Part shown: positions 24,953 to 33,058 of the stretch, piece after piece
Layout: each line of letters opens with the position of its first letter
Numbering within the stretch: the first letter of the stretch is position 1
Assembly: GCA_964574875.1 (NCBI GenBank)
Contig: CAZNOX010000009.1
Coordinates: 3,573 to 67,572, forward strand
Source of the DNA: DSCS01 sp035391585
GTDB taxonomy: Bacteria > Macinerneyibacteriota > Macinerneyibacteria > Macinerneyibacteriales > DSCS01
Direction: 5' to 3'
DNA: 64,000 nucleotides
Program-made: the position numbers and the translations under genes
The notes under the pieces: generated by a model
Seen by the model: the letters and a program-made list of their open reading frames with translations, nothing else
Databases searched by the model: none
What the model was told of the DNA's origin: nothing

Positions 24953-25168
24953 ATGCCAAAAGGAAAAGTCGTTATCAACAAAGAGAAATGTAAGGGGTGT
25001 GAGCTGTGTATCGCGGCCTGCCCCAAAAAGGTCCTGGGACTGTCAGAGGATTTCAACACAAAAGGATACCGGTATTCCACACCGCTTCATCCTGAAGAGT
25101 GTATCGGATGCGGATTCTGCGCCATGATGTGTCCCGACGTGGCCATCGAAGTCTACAGAGAAGAGTAG
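24953..25168 (+). CDS. 2-oxoacid:ferredoxin oxidoreductase delta subunit (2x[4Fe-4S] ferredoxin)
   Basis: The 71-aa protein has CKGCELCIAACPKKV (C13, C16, C19, C23) and CIGCGFCAMMCPD, the two [4Fe-4S] motifs of delta/ferredoxin subunits of four-subunit 2-oxoacid oxidoreductases. It passes electrons from the TPP subunits to free ferredoxin. A GAGGAGG site precedes the ATG, and the alpha-subunit gene begins 10 bp after its stop. Confidence 0.9.
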   Translation: MPKGKVVINKEKCKGCELCIAACPKKVLGLSEDFNTKGYRYSTPLHPEECIGCGFCAMMCPDVAIEVYREE

Positions 25169-25178
25169 GAGGGATTTT

Positions 25179-26231
25179 ATGGGTGAAAAATATTTGATGA
25201 AGGGAAACGAAGCCCTCGGAGAAGCTGCGATCATTGCAGGCTGTGATGCCTATTTCGGATATCCCATTACACCGCAAAACGAACTGACGGCCTACATGTC
25301 CAAAAGGATGCTGGAAGAGGGACGGGTCTTTGTCCAGTCAGAGAGTGAAGTGGCTGCGATCAACATGGTCTTCGGTGCTGCCGGCGCCGGGAAAAGGACC
25401 ATGACCTCTTCGTCCTCTCCCGGGGTCAGCTTGAAGCAGGAAGGGATCTCCTATCTGGCCGGAGCTCAGCTCCCCGCCGTCATCGTCAATGTTATGCGGG
25501 GCGGGCCCGGGCTCGGTAATATTTCACCGGCCCAGGGAGATTACTACCAGGCCACACGCGGCGGAGGAAACGGGGACTACCGTCTTATCGTGTTTGCCCC
25601 CAACTCTGTCCAGGAGATGGCCGATGATGTGATGGATGCCTTTGATCTGGCTGATAAATACCGTATGCCCGCCATGGTCATGGCTGACGGCATGCTGGGA
25701 CAGATGATGGAACCCGTGGAGTTTAAAGAACCCAAAAACAAAAAAGACCTGCCCGCAAAAGATTGGGCGCTCACCGGAGCCAAAGGCCGCCCGCGCAATA
25801 TCGTCCGTTCTCTTATGCTGGGCGGGACAGGCCTCTATGAGCATAATGAAGTGCTGCGCAAGATCTATGCCCAGGTGGAAGCGGCAGAGACCAGGTATGA
25901 AGAGCTGGAGACGGCTGATGCCGAAGTGACTCTCGTCGCCTACGGATCGGCTTCACGAGCTTGTATCGGGGCCGTGCGTCATCTCAGGGCAGCCGGGAAA
26001 AAGGTGGGACTGATCCGCCCCCGGGTGATCTGGCCCTACCCCTACAAAGCACTGGAGAAACAGGCTGAAAAAAGCAAAAAATTCCTCGTTGTGGAAATGA
26101 ACCTGGGGCAGATGATCGATGATGTCCGCATCGGGGTGGCCGGAAAAGCTCCCGTGGAGTTCTACGGGTATGCCGGCGGATGGATTCCCACGGTGAAGGA
26201 AGTCGTCGACCGTGTCAACCAAATGCTTTAA
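25179..26231 (+). CDS. 2-oxoacid:ferredoxin oxidoreductase alpha subunit
   Basis: The 350-aa protein has MKGNEALGEAAIIAGCDAYF and FGYPITPQNEL at the N-terminus, VQSESEVAAINMVFGAA, and the substrate-site segment RTMTSSSSPGVSLKQEG. These are typical of the pyrimidine-binding alpha subunit of Vor/Kor-type enzymes. Together with beta, gamma and delta it oxidatively decarboxylates 2-oxoacids to acyl-CoA and reduced ferredoxin. A branched-chain (VOR), 2-oxoglutarate (KGOR) or broad-range specificity cannot be separated by eye. Operon order is delta-alpha-beta-gamma. Confidence 0.93.
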   Translation: MGEKYLMKGNEALGEAAIIAGCDAYFGYPITPQNELTAYMSKRMLEEGRVFVQSESEVAAINMVFGAAGAGKRTMTSSSSPGVSLKQEGISYLAGAQLPAVIVNVMRGGPGLGNISPAQGDYYQATRGGGNGDYRLIVFAPNSVQEMADDVMDAFDLADKYRMPAMVMADGMLGQMMEPVEFKEPKNKKDLPAKDWALTGAKGRPRNIVRSLMLGGTGLYEHNEVLRKIYAQVEAAETRYEELETADAEVTLVAYGSASRACIGAVRHLRAAGKKVGLIRPRVIWPYPYKALEKQAEKSKKFLVVEMNLGQMIDDVRIGVAGKAPVEFYGYAGGWIPTVKEVVDRVNQML

Positions 26232-26246
26232 GGAGAGGTGTAACGT

Positions 26247-26993
26247 ATGAAAACTGTATATAAAAAACCTGAATCCATGACATCCGCGACAACGATCTAC
26301 TGCCCGGGCTGTCATCACGGGATCGCCCACAGGCTCATTGCGGAAGTCATCGATGAGCTGGGAATCGCCGATCACACCATAGGGATCGCTCCTGTGGGCT
26401 GTGCGGCTCTGGCCTATGACTATTTCAATATCGATTTCTCTGAAACTCCCCACGGAAGGGCTCCGGCAGTGGCCACCGGCCTGAAGCTGACCCAACCCGA
26501 CCATGTGGTCTTTACTTACCAGGGAGACGGAGACCTGGCGTCTATCGGCGCAGCGGAGATCCTTCACCTGGCGAACCGCGGATTCAACATCACCACGATC
26601 TTCATCAACAACGCCATTTACGGGATGACCGGCGGGCAGATGGCTCCCACGACCCTGGAAGGGCAGAAGACCACCACAACACCTTTCGGGCGTGACCTCA
26701 AAGTGCACGGACACCCCATGAAAGTCTCGGAGATCCTCTCCAATGCAGCAGGAGTCGCCTATATCGCACGGGGAGCCGTCTATGATCCCAAACATGTCAT
26801 GGAGACCAAGAAGATGGTCAAAAAGGCCTTCCAGAACCAGATCGACGGCAAAGGTTTCTCCATGGTGGAGATCCTCTCCACATGCCCCACAAACTGGGGG
26901 CTTTCTCCGCTGGATGCCGTGGAGTGGCTGAAGAAGAACATGGAACCTTATTATCCTCTTGGCGTTAAAAAAGACATCGACCAGGAACAGTAA
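26247..26993 (+). CDS. 2-oxoacid:ferredoxin oxidoreductase beta subunit (TPP-binding)
   Basis: The 248-aa protein has YCPGCHHGIAHRL near the N-terminus and the thiamine diphosphate/Mg motif GDGDLASIGAAEILH ... FINNAIYGMTGGQM (GDG-x~25-NN). STCPTNWGLSP lies near the end. It binds TPP-Mg and pairs with the alpha subunit to form the active site. There is no C-terminal ferredoxin extension, consistent with a separate delta subunit. GGAGAGG precedes the ATG. Confidence 0.94.
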   Translation: MKTVYKKPESMTSATTIYCPGCHHGIAHRLIAEVIDELGIADHTIGIAPVGCAALAYDYFNIDFSETPHGRAPAVATGLKLTQPDHVVFTYQGDGDLASIGAAEILHLANRGFNITTIFINNAIYGMTGGQMAPTTLEGQKTTTTPFGRDLKVHGHPMKVSEILSNAAGVAYIARGAVYDPKHVMETKKMVKKAFQNQIDGKGFSMVEILSTCPTNWGLSPLDAVEWLKKNMEPYYPLGVKKDIDQEQ

Positions 26994-27010
26994 TCTGGAA
27001 AGGGGTTATT

Positions 27011-27544
27011 ATGGAACATAAAATTGTCATGGCCGGATTTGGAGGCCAGGGAATCATGGTTATGGGCCGTCTGCTTGCCTACGCCGCGATGGAAGAAGGA
27101 AAAAATGTCTCCTGGATCCCTTCCTACGGTGTGGAACAGCGCGGAGGAACGGCCAACTGCAGTGTGGTCGTGGCTGATGAGATCATCGCAGCGCCCATCG
27201 TCGCCGAACCCGCTTATGCGATTATCATGAACAGGCCCTCTCTGGATAAATTCGAACCGAAGATGGCTAAGGACGGAATTCTCATTGTGAACACGTCCAT
27301 CGTCGACCGTGATGTCCAGCGTAAAGATGTGGATGTCCTTTCGCTGGCCTGCAACGATATCGCTCTGGAACTGGGTGATGTCCGGTATGCCAACATGGTG
27401 GCCCTGGGGGCTTTCTGTAAAAAGACCGGGATCATCAAGCTGGAAACACTCAAGGAATCTCTTAAGAAAGTGCTCTCTGCACGGCGTCAGAATCTCGTTG
27501 AAATCAACCAGAAAGCCCTTGAAAAAGGGTATGAATTAGGATAA
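27011..27544 (+). CDS. 2-oxoacid:ferredoxin oxidoreductase gamma subunit
   Basis: The 177-aa protein has the CoA-side gamma-domain motifs VMAGFGGQGIMVMGRLLA, SYGVEQRGGTANCSV and ANMVALGAFCKKTGII. It is the last gene of the operon, with AAAGGGG ahead of the ATG. A hairpin without a U-tract follows (27553-27576), so read-through into the pil genes is possible. Confidence 0.94.
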   Translation: MEHKIVMAGFGGQGIMVMGRLLAYAAMEEGKNVSWIPSYGVEQRGGTANCSVVVADEIIAAPIVAEPAYAIIMNRPSLDKFEPKMAKDGILIVNTSIVDRDVQRKDVDVLSLACNDIALELGDVRYANMVALGAFCKKTGIIKLETLKESLKKVLSARRQNLVEINQKALEKGYELG

Positions 27545-27552
27545 ACTAATCG

Positions 27553-27576
27553 GAAGGGGGGAAATGTCCCCCCTTC
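27553..27576 (+). repeat. strong hairpin between oxidoreductase and pil operons, no U-tract
   Basis: GAAGGGGGGA (27553-27562) and TCCCCCCTTC (27567-27576) form a perfect 10-bp stem with an AATG loop. The bases that follow (ACACCATTG) are not a T-run, so it is not a canonical terminator. It may protect the upstream mRNA end or act with other factors. Confidence 0.55.
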
Positions 27577-27602
27577 ACACCATTGCATTTTAAAGGGGGA
27601 TT

Positions 27603-29309
27603 ATGTCGAAGATTGGTTCCATGTTGCGTGCCGTGGGATTGATAGACGATGCCCAGCTTCAAAGGGCATTGGAAGAACAGAAAAGGACCCATGAGACCAT
27701 CGGGACCATCCTTGTCAAATTAGGGTTTGTCAGTGAGACAGACCTGACCAATACCCTGGGGAAACAGCTCGGCGTTGCTTCTGTGGATCTCTCCCATTTT
27801 GAGATTGATGCCAATGTCCTCAAGATCATCCCTGAAGACATCGCCCGAAAATATAAAGTCATCCCCCTGCACCGTATGGGGTACACCATCACCCTCGCCA
27901 TGGCCAACCCCACCAATGTCATGGCCATCGACGATATCAAGTTCCGGACAGGATACAATATTGAGCCGGTGGTCGCGGCAGAGACCTCCATCATGAAATC
28001 CATCGACGCTTATTATGGAACCAACGCCGCCGAGATGTCAGATATCTCCGATGCCCTTGATGAGAATATGGACCTCACCGAGTTTGAGGTCATCGAAGAA
28101 GAGGATGATGTCAGTGAGCAGGAGCTCCTCAGCCAGGTGGAAGATGAACCTGTGGTCAAGCTTGTGCAGCAGCTCATCGCCAAGGCTGTCATCGACCGCG
28201 CCAGTGATATTCATATCGAACCTTACGAGAAGACTGTCCGTGTCCGTTTTCGTATCGACGGAACGCTCCAGACAGTCCTGGAGCCTCCCAAAAAACTTCA
28301 AAACGCTATTATTTCACGTATCAAGATCCTCTCCAAGCTGGATATCGCCGAACGGCGTCTACCCCAGGACGGCCGTTCGAAATTCAAAGTCTCCAAGAAT
28401 AAAGTCGTGGATCTCCGTGTCTCCACGCTTCCCACAGTCTTCGGAGAGAAGGTGGTCATGCGTATCCTCGACAAAGAGAACCTGCGCCTTGACCTGACCA
28501 AGCTCGGTTTTGAAAAAGATGACGAAGAGAAATTCAAAAAAGCCATCGCATCCCCCTACGGCATGGTCCTGGTCACAGGGCCTACGGGCTCAGGAAAGAC
28601 GACCACACTCTATTCGGCTCTCTCCAGCCTGAACCAGGTGGATGTGAATATCATGACAGCTGAAGACCCTGTGGAATTCAACCTGAAGGGGATCAACCAG
28701 GTCAATGTCCACTCGGAGATCGGCCTGACCTTTGCCGCCTCTCTGCGTTCCTTTCTGCGTCAGGACCCCGATATCATCCTCGTGGGAGAGATCCGTGACT
28801 TTGAAACAGCCGAGATCGCCATCAAGGCGGCGCTCACAGGCCATCTTGTCCTCAGTACGCTTCATACCAACGATGCGCCGTCCACCATCAACCGTATGAT
28901 CAATATGGGCGTGGAGCCCTTTCTCATCGCATCCTCGACTGTCCTTGTCCTGGCTCAGCGCCTTATGCGGACCCTCTGTTCCTCCTGTAAAGAGGAGTAT
29001 CGTCCCAGCGATGCCGAGTTGGTGAGCCTGGGCATCACCAGGGAAGAGGCCGCCTCGACCAAGTTCTATCAGAAACGGGGCTGTCCCACCTGTAATAATT
29101 CAGGCTATAAAGGCCGTGTGGCCATCTACGAAGTCATGCCCATGTCGGAAAATCTGCGGCGTGTGGTCCTGGAACGGGGATCTGTTCTGGATATCAAGGA
29201 AGTGGCCCGCCGTGAAGGGTTGAGGACATTGAGGGAAAGTGCTATTCTCAAGTTTAAACAGGGCATGACATCTTACGAGGAGATCATCCGGACCACGTTT
29301 GAGGATTAA
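27603..29309 (+). CDS. pilB: type IV pilus assembly ATPase PilB
   Basis: The 568-aa protein has an N-terminal GspE/MshEN domain (1-150, with LGFVSETDLTNTLGKQLGV) and the ATPase core. The core has GPTGSGKTTTLYS (Walker A), AEDPVEFNLKGINQV, RQDPDIILVGEIRD (Walker B) and STLHTNDAPS. The zinc tetracysteine typical of PilB/GspE is present (CSSC and CPTC). It drives pilus extension or related secretion. GGGGGATT precedes the ATG. It starts a pilB-pilT-pilC run. Confidence 0.94.
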   Translation: MSKIGSMLRAVGLIDDAQLQRALEEQKRTHETIGTILVKLGFVSETDLTNTLGKQLGVASVDLSHFEIDANVLKIIPEDIARKYKVIPLHRMGYTITLAMANPTNVMAIDDIKFRTGYNIEPVVAAETSIMKSIDAYYGTNAAEMSDISDALDENMDLTEFEVIEEEDDVSEQELLSQVEDEPVVKLVQQLIAKAVIDRASDIHIEPYEKTVRVRFRIDGTLQTVLEPPKKLQNAIISRIKILSKLDIAERRLPQDGRSKFKVSKNKVVDLRVSTLPTVFGEKVVMRILDKENLRLDLTKLGFEKDDEEKFKKAIASPYGMVLVTGPTGSGKTTTLYSALSSLNQVDVNIMTAEDPVEFNLKGINQVNVHSEIGLTFAASLRSFLRQDPDIILVGEIRDFETAEIAIKAALTGHLVLSTLHTNDAPSTINRMINMGVEPFLIASSTVLVLAQRLMRTLCSSCKEEYRPSDAELVSLGITREEAASTKFYQKRGCPTCNNSGYKGRVAIYEVMPMSENLRRVVLERGSVLDIKEVARREGLRTLRESAILKFKQGMTSYEEIIRTTFED

Positions 29310-29320
29310 GGAGGCCGTCC

Positions 29321-30469
29321 ATGGATTTCAATGATGACAAGTCGGGGCTGAGCAGCGGAAGCTCTCTCCGGAACGAAACGAATTCTTTTTCCGCTCCCAC
29401 GACAAAGATCAATGTCACGGAGCTTTTCAAGTATATGCAGCAGAGGGGGGCGTCCGACCTCCATATCACCGTGGGTAAACCCCCGGTGGTGCGTGTGGAC
29501 GGGACATTGCAGGAAGTGCCGAATATGCCCATCCTCAGTCCCCAGCATACCCAGGCCCTGGTCTACAGTATCCTGACCGATGCTCAGAAAAAGCAGTTTG
29601 AAGAGACAAACGAGCTCGATTTTTCATTTTCCGTGAAGGGTGTCTCCCGATTCAGAGGGAATGTCTTCCGCCAGCGCGGGGCTGTGGGGATGGCCGTGAG
29701 GACCATTCCTTTTGAGATCAAGCCCTTCGAACAGCTGGGATTGCCTCCTGTGCTCAAAGACCTCTGCAACCGTCCCAACGGCCTGGTCCTTGTCACCGGC
29801 CCCACAGGTTCGGGAAAGTCCACCACACTGGCGGCCATGGTGGATTTTATCAATGAGCACACCAAGGCGCATATCATGACCATCGAAGACCCCATCGAGT
29901 TTGTCCACAGACACAACAACAGCGTGATCAACCAGCGTGAAGTGGGGACGGACACCAACAGTTTCGAGATCGCCCTGAAACACGTTCTCCGTCAGGATCC
30001 CGATGTGATCCTCATCGGAGAGCTTCGGGATATCGAATCCATGCGTATTGCCCTGAAGATCGCTGAAACGGGGCATCTCTGCCTGGCCAGCCTTCATACC
30101 AACTCAGCGGCCCAGACCATCTCACGTATTGTGGATATCTTCCCCGGCCATGAGAAGCAGCAGGTGCGCACACAGCTCTCCTTTGTCCTGGAAGGGGTCA
30201 TCTCCCAGCAGCTCATCCCGTCAAGCCGCGGAGGGCGGATCATCGCCTATGAGATCCTTGTGGCCACACCGGCCATCAGGAACCTCATCCGGGAAGACAA
30301 GGTCCAGCAGATCGTCTCTCATATGCAGACAGGGCAGAAGTACGGGATGACCACGCTCAATGCCATGCTCTATAAGCTCTATACCGAACGCTATATCAGT
30401 TATGAGGATGCGGTGAAACGGTCACCGGCTCCTGAAGAGCTGATCAATAAGATCAACGCAAGGACGTAA
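29321..30469 (+). CDS. pilT: twitching motility retraction ATPase PilT
   Basis: The 382-aa protein has LFKYMQQRGASDLHIT at the PAS-like N-domain, GPTGSGKSTTLAAM (Walker A), IEDPIEFVHRH, QDPDVILIGELRD, ASLHTNSAAQTI and the C-terminal PSSRGGRI segment. It lacks the zinc tetracysteine of PilB, as expected for retraction motors. About 30 residues of Ser/Asn-rich sequence extend the N-terminus relative to typical ~345-aa PilT. It lies 11 bp after pilB with AAGGAGG upstream. Confidence 0.94.
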   Translation: MDFNDDKSGLSSGSSLRNETNSFSAPTTKINVTELFKYMQQRGASDLHITVGKPPVVRVDGTLQEVPNMPILSPQHTQALVYSILTDAQKKQFEETNELDFSFSVKGVSRFRGNVFRQRGAVGMAVRTIPFEIKPFEQLGLPPVLKDLCNRPNGLVLVTGPTGSGKSTTLAAMVDFINEHTKAHIMTIEDPIEFVHRHNNSVINQREVGTDTNSFEIALKHVLRQDPDVILIGELRDIESMRIALKIAETGHLCLASLHTNSAAQTISRIVDIFPGHEKQQVRTQLSFVLEGVISQQLIPSSRGGRIIAYEILVATPAIRNLIREDKVQQIVSHMQTGQKYGMTTLNAMLYKLYTERYISYEDAVKRSPAPEELINKINART

Positions 30470-30489
30470 CGGGATAAGGGAGGTTATCT

Positions 30490-31686
30490 ATGCCGGTTTT
30501 CAAGTATACGGGAATGGTCGGTTCCAAGCGGACAGAAGGCGAGATCCAGGCTCCGAATATCGATGATGCCACCCGTATCCTTTCCGGGCGGAATATCGCC
30601 GTGGAGAGTATTTCCAAAAAACCGGCGGAACTGAGCTTCTCCTTCGGGACAGGGATCAAGACCAAGGATATCGTGGTCTTTACCCGCCAGTTCTCCACCA
30701 TGCTCAATGCCGGCATCAACCTGGTGGACTGTCTCAGCATCCTGGGAGAACAGATCGAGAACAAGGCCTTTAAAAATGTCATCCAGAATGTCCGGAACGA
30801 AGTGGAATCGGGAAAGCCTCTCAACGAAGCTCTGCGGAAGTACCCGAAAGTCTTCAACAACCTCTATTGCTCCCTTGTGGAGGCCGGTGAAGCGGGGGGA
30901 TTGCTGACCAACGTCCTGGACCGTCTCTCCATCTATATGGAGAAGAATATGGAGCTGGTGGGAAAAGTCAAATCAGCCATGACCTACCCGGTCATCATCA
31001 TGATCGTGGCGGTTGCCCTGATCATCGGCATGATGTATTTTGTCATCCCCACCTTTGAAGAGATGTTTGACAGCATGGGGCAGACCCTGCCGTCACTGAC
31101 GCAGTTTGTGGTCAATGTCAGCCGCTTTACCCAAAAGTATATTGTCCATATCCTTCTTGTGATCATTACGTCTGTCGTCCTTTTTGTCACATGGAAAAGA
31201 ACGAAAAAGGGCCGTTATGCTTTGGATAAGATCATCCTGAAAACGCCCATCTTCGGGGATATTACCAAGAAGAACGCCGTGGCCCGCTTTTCCAGGACCT
31301 TCGGGACTCTTGTGGCCAGCGGTGTGGATATCCTGAGGTCCATGGAGATCACCGCCAGGACAGCCGGCAACTCGGTGATCGAAGCAGAACTGCTGAAAGC
31401 CCGGACCAAAGTCTCGGGAGGATCCGAGATCGCTGTCCCCCTTGGTGAAGCCAGAGTCTTTCCTCCTATGGTCGTCTCCATGATCTCCGCCGGGGAGAAG
31501 TCGGGATCCCTTGAGGACATGCTGGCCAAGATCGCTGATTTTTATGAGATGGAGGTGGACCAGGCTGTGGGCACGCTGACCACGGCTCTTGAGCCTCTTA
31601 TCATGGTCTTTCTCGGGGGCGGGATCGGAACCATCGTTATTTCGCTCTTTATGCCGATGTTTACCATGGTGTCCGCTATTTCATGA
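30490..31686 (+). CDS. pilC: type IV pilus inner-membrane platform protein PilC/GspF
   Basis: The 398-aa protein has two GspF domains, each with a cytoplasmic helical part and membrane helices. Marks are FTRQFSTMLNAGINLVDCL, YCSLVEAGEAGGLLTNVL, RFSRTFGTLVASGVDIL and MISAGEKSGSLEDMLAKIADFYE. Three transmembrane segments are visible (about 170-190, 215-240 and the C-terminus). It couples PilB and PilT to the pilus. The stop overlaps the following NAT-like gene by ATGA. Confidence 0.94.
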   Translation: MPVFKYTGMVGSKRTEGEIQAPNIDDATRILSGRNIAVESISKKPAELSFSFGTGIKTKDIVVFTRQFSTMLNAGINLVDCLSILGEQIENKAFKNVIQNVRNEVESGKPLNEALRKYPKVFNNLYCSLVEAGEAGGLLTNVLDRLSIYMEKNMELVGKVKSAMTYPVIIMIVAVALIIGMMYFVIPTFEEMFDSMGQTLPSLTQFVVNVSRFTQKYIVHILLVIITSVVLFVTWKRTKKGRYALDKIILKTPIFGDITKKNAVARFSRTFGTLVASGVDILRSMEITARTAGNSVIEAELLKARTKVSGGSEIAVPLGEARVFPPMVVSMISAGEKSGSLEDMLAKIADFYEMEVDQAVGTLTTALEPLIMVFLGGGIGTIVISLFMPMFTMVSAIS

Positions 31687-32486
31687 ACCGGCTGTTTCAA
31701 CCGGAGACGGCAGCGTCTTCTTTTTCCACTGCTGCAGGCCCGTTGGACAGGCTCCGGGCTCTCCTTGCTGATTTTTCAGTGATCCCCTATGAGAATCTGA
31801 CAAAGATCGTGAAGTTTGCCCGCCAGGGAGGAACAGATCCCCGTGAGATCCTCCGTCTCCCGGGCGAAGTCTTTGAAGACCACGAGCGGTATGGTTTGGG
31901 AGGGACCTGCTTTTCCCTGACCCATGCCCTGAAAAGTCTCCTGGATCCCCTGGGCTTTTCCTCATCTTACATCACAGCGGACATGAAGACAGGACGAAAT
32001 GTCCATTGCGCCCTGATCGTGAAGATCGGAAGAGTCGACTATCTCGCGGATCCCGGCTATCTCTTTTCAGAGCCTTTAGCGCTGTCTCATGAGAGACGGA
32101 CAAGCGGGGCATCGCAGAAGTTCACCTTTGCACGCCTGGATTACAGAGAGGGGCGCTGGAATCTTTTGACGTTTCACCCCTCGGCAGGAATGCGATGGCG
32201 CTACTCGTTCACCGATGACCCGGTGACGGAGGAGGATTTTTTCCGGTACTGGAGGGACTCCTTTTTTGCAAAAAGCATGAATCATTTGTGCATCTCGCGT
32301 GTCTCGGAAAACCGTCAGGCCTTCTTTGCCGGTGATTTTATGCGTGTGACCACTCCGCAATCAAAAACCAATATCAATGTGAAGAGAGATCCCCAGAAAA
32401 AGATCAGAGAGGTCTTCGGAATCAACGAAAAGATCTATTTCGAGGCTCGCGAAGCCCTGGAAAGCCTGAGGAGCGCAAAGGCATGA
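31683..32486 (+). CDS. arylamine N-acetyltransferase-like protein
   Basis: The 267-aa protein carries a NAT-type Cys-His-Asp triad: C76 in GLGGTCFSLTHAL, H108 in NVHCALIV and D123 in YLADPGY. The spacing is nearly identical to classical NATs (C69/H107/D122). IPYENLTKI also matches the family. NATs move acetyl or other acyl groups from CoA to arylamines; some relatives in secondary metabolism catalyse amide formation. It overlaps pilC at its start and the DUF4416 gene at its end, so it is translated with them. Confidence 0.75.
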   Translation: MNRLFQPETAASSFSTAAGPLDRLRALLADFSVIPYENLTKIVKFARQGGTDPREILRLPGEVFEDHERYGLGGTCFSLTHALKSLLDPLGFSSSYITADMKTGRNVHCALIVKIGRVDYLADPGYLFSEPLALSHERRTSGASQKFTFARLDYREGRWNLLTFHPSAGMRWRYSFTDDPVTEEDFFRYWRDSFFAKSMNHLCISRVSENRQAFFAGDFMRVTTPQSKTNINVKRDPQKKIREVFGINEKIYFEAREALESLRSAKA

Positions 32487-33007
32487 CTCCGCCCCTGGCC
32501 AAGTTCTTTACAGGGGTGATCCTTTCTCCGGAAATCGAGAGGAGCAGTCTCATCTCAGCGCTTGAAGAGGCCTGGGGACGAGCCGATGTGATCAGTCCCG
32601 AATTTCCGTTTTTGTCCACAGACTACTATGTCCGGGAGATGGGGCAAGGGCTCATCCGCTTTTTTGTCTCCTTTTCTCCCTTGCAGGACCCGGCCTCTCT
32701 TCCGCGCTGGAAAGAGGAAGCTGCGCTCCTGGAACAGAAATGGACCCGGAACGGAGCGCGCCGGGTCAATCTGGATCCGGGATATATGGATACGTTCAAG
32801 GTCGTCCTGGCGTCCTTCAAAGAAGGCGGCCAGAAGCTCTATCTGGGACGCGGTGTCTGGGGGGACATGACACTGCAGTACAGAAAAGGGGAATGGGTTC
32901 CCTTCCCCTGGACTTTCCCCGATTTTGCCTGCGGGACCTATCATGCTGTCCTGAACGAAATCAGGCAGAAATTGAAAGAAGAAAACAAACTGCAACATAA
33001 ATGTTGA
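32483..33007 (+). CDS. DUF4416 family protein
   Basis: The 174-aa protein matches the DUF4416 pattern: FFTGVILSPE, FPFLSTDYYVREMGQGL, NLDPGYMDTFKVVLAS, KLYLGRGVWGDMTLQY and PWTFPDF. The NLDPGY and DMTLQY segments are the family's most constant parts. No function is established. It overlaps the NAT-like gene by ATGA, and its stop lies within the next promoter's -35 box. Confidence 0.8.
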   Translation: MTPPLAKFFTGVILSPEIERSSLISALEEAWGRADVISPEFPFLSTDYYVREMGQGLIRFFVSFSPLQDPASLPRWKEEAALLEQKWTRNGARRVNLDPGYMDTFKVVLASFKEGGQKLYLGRGVWGDMTLQYRKGEWVPFPWTFPDFACGTYHAVLNEIRQKLKEENKLQHKC

Positions 33008-33031
33008 CTTTGAGCTCTCTTATGATACGAT
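33004..33031 (+). promoter_or_regulatory. candidate sigma70 promoter for the pilin-like gene
   Basis: TTGACT (33004-33009) overlaps the DUF4416 stop. After 16 nt TACGAT (33026-33031) follows, about 28 nt before the ATG at 33059. Confidence 0.5.
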
Positions 33032-33058
33032 AATGGAGAAATAATACGGAGGTGGTGT

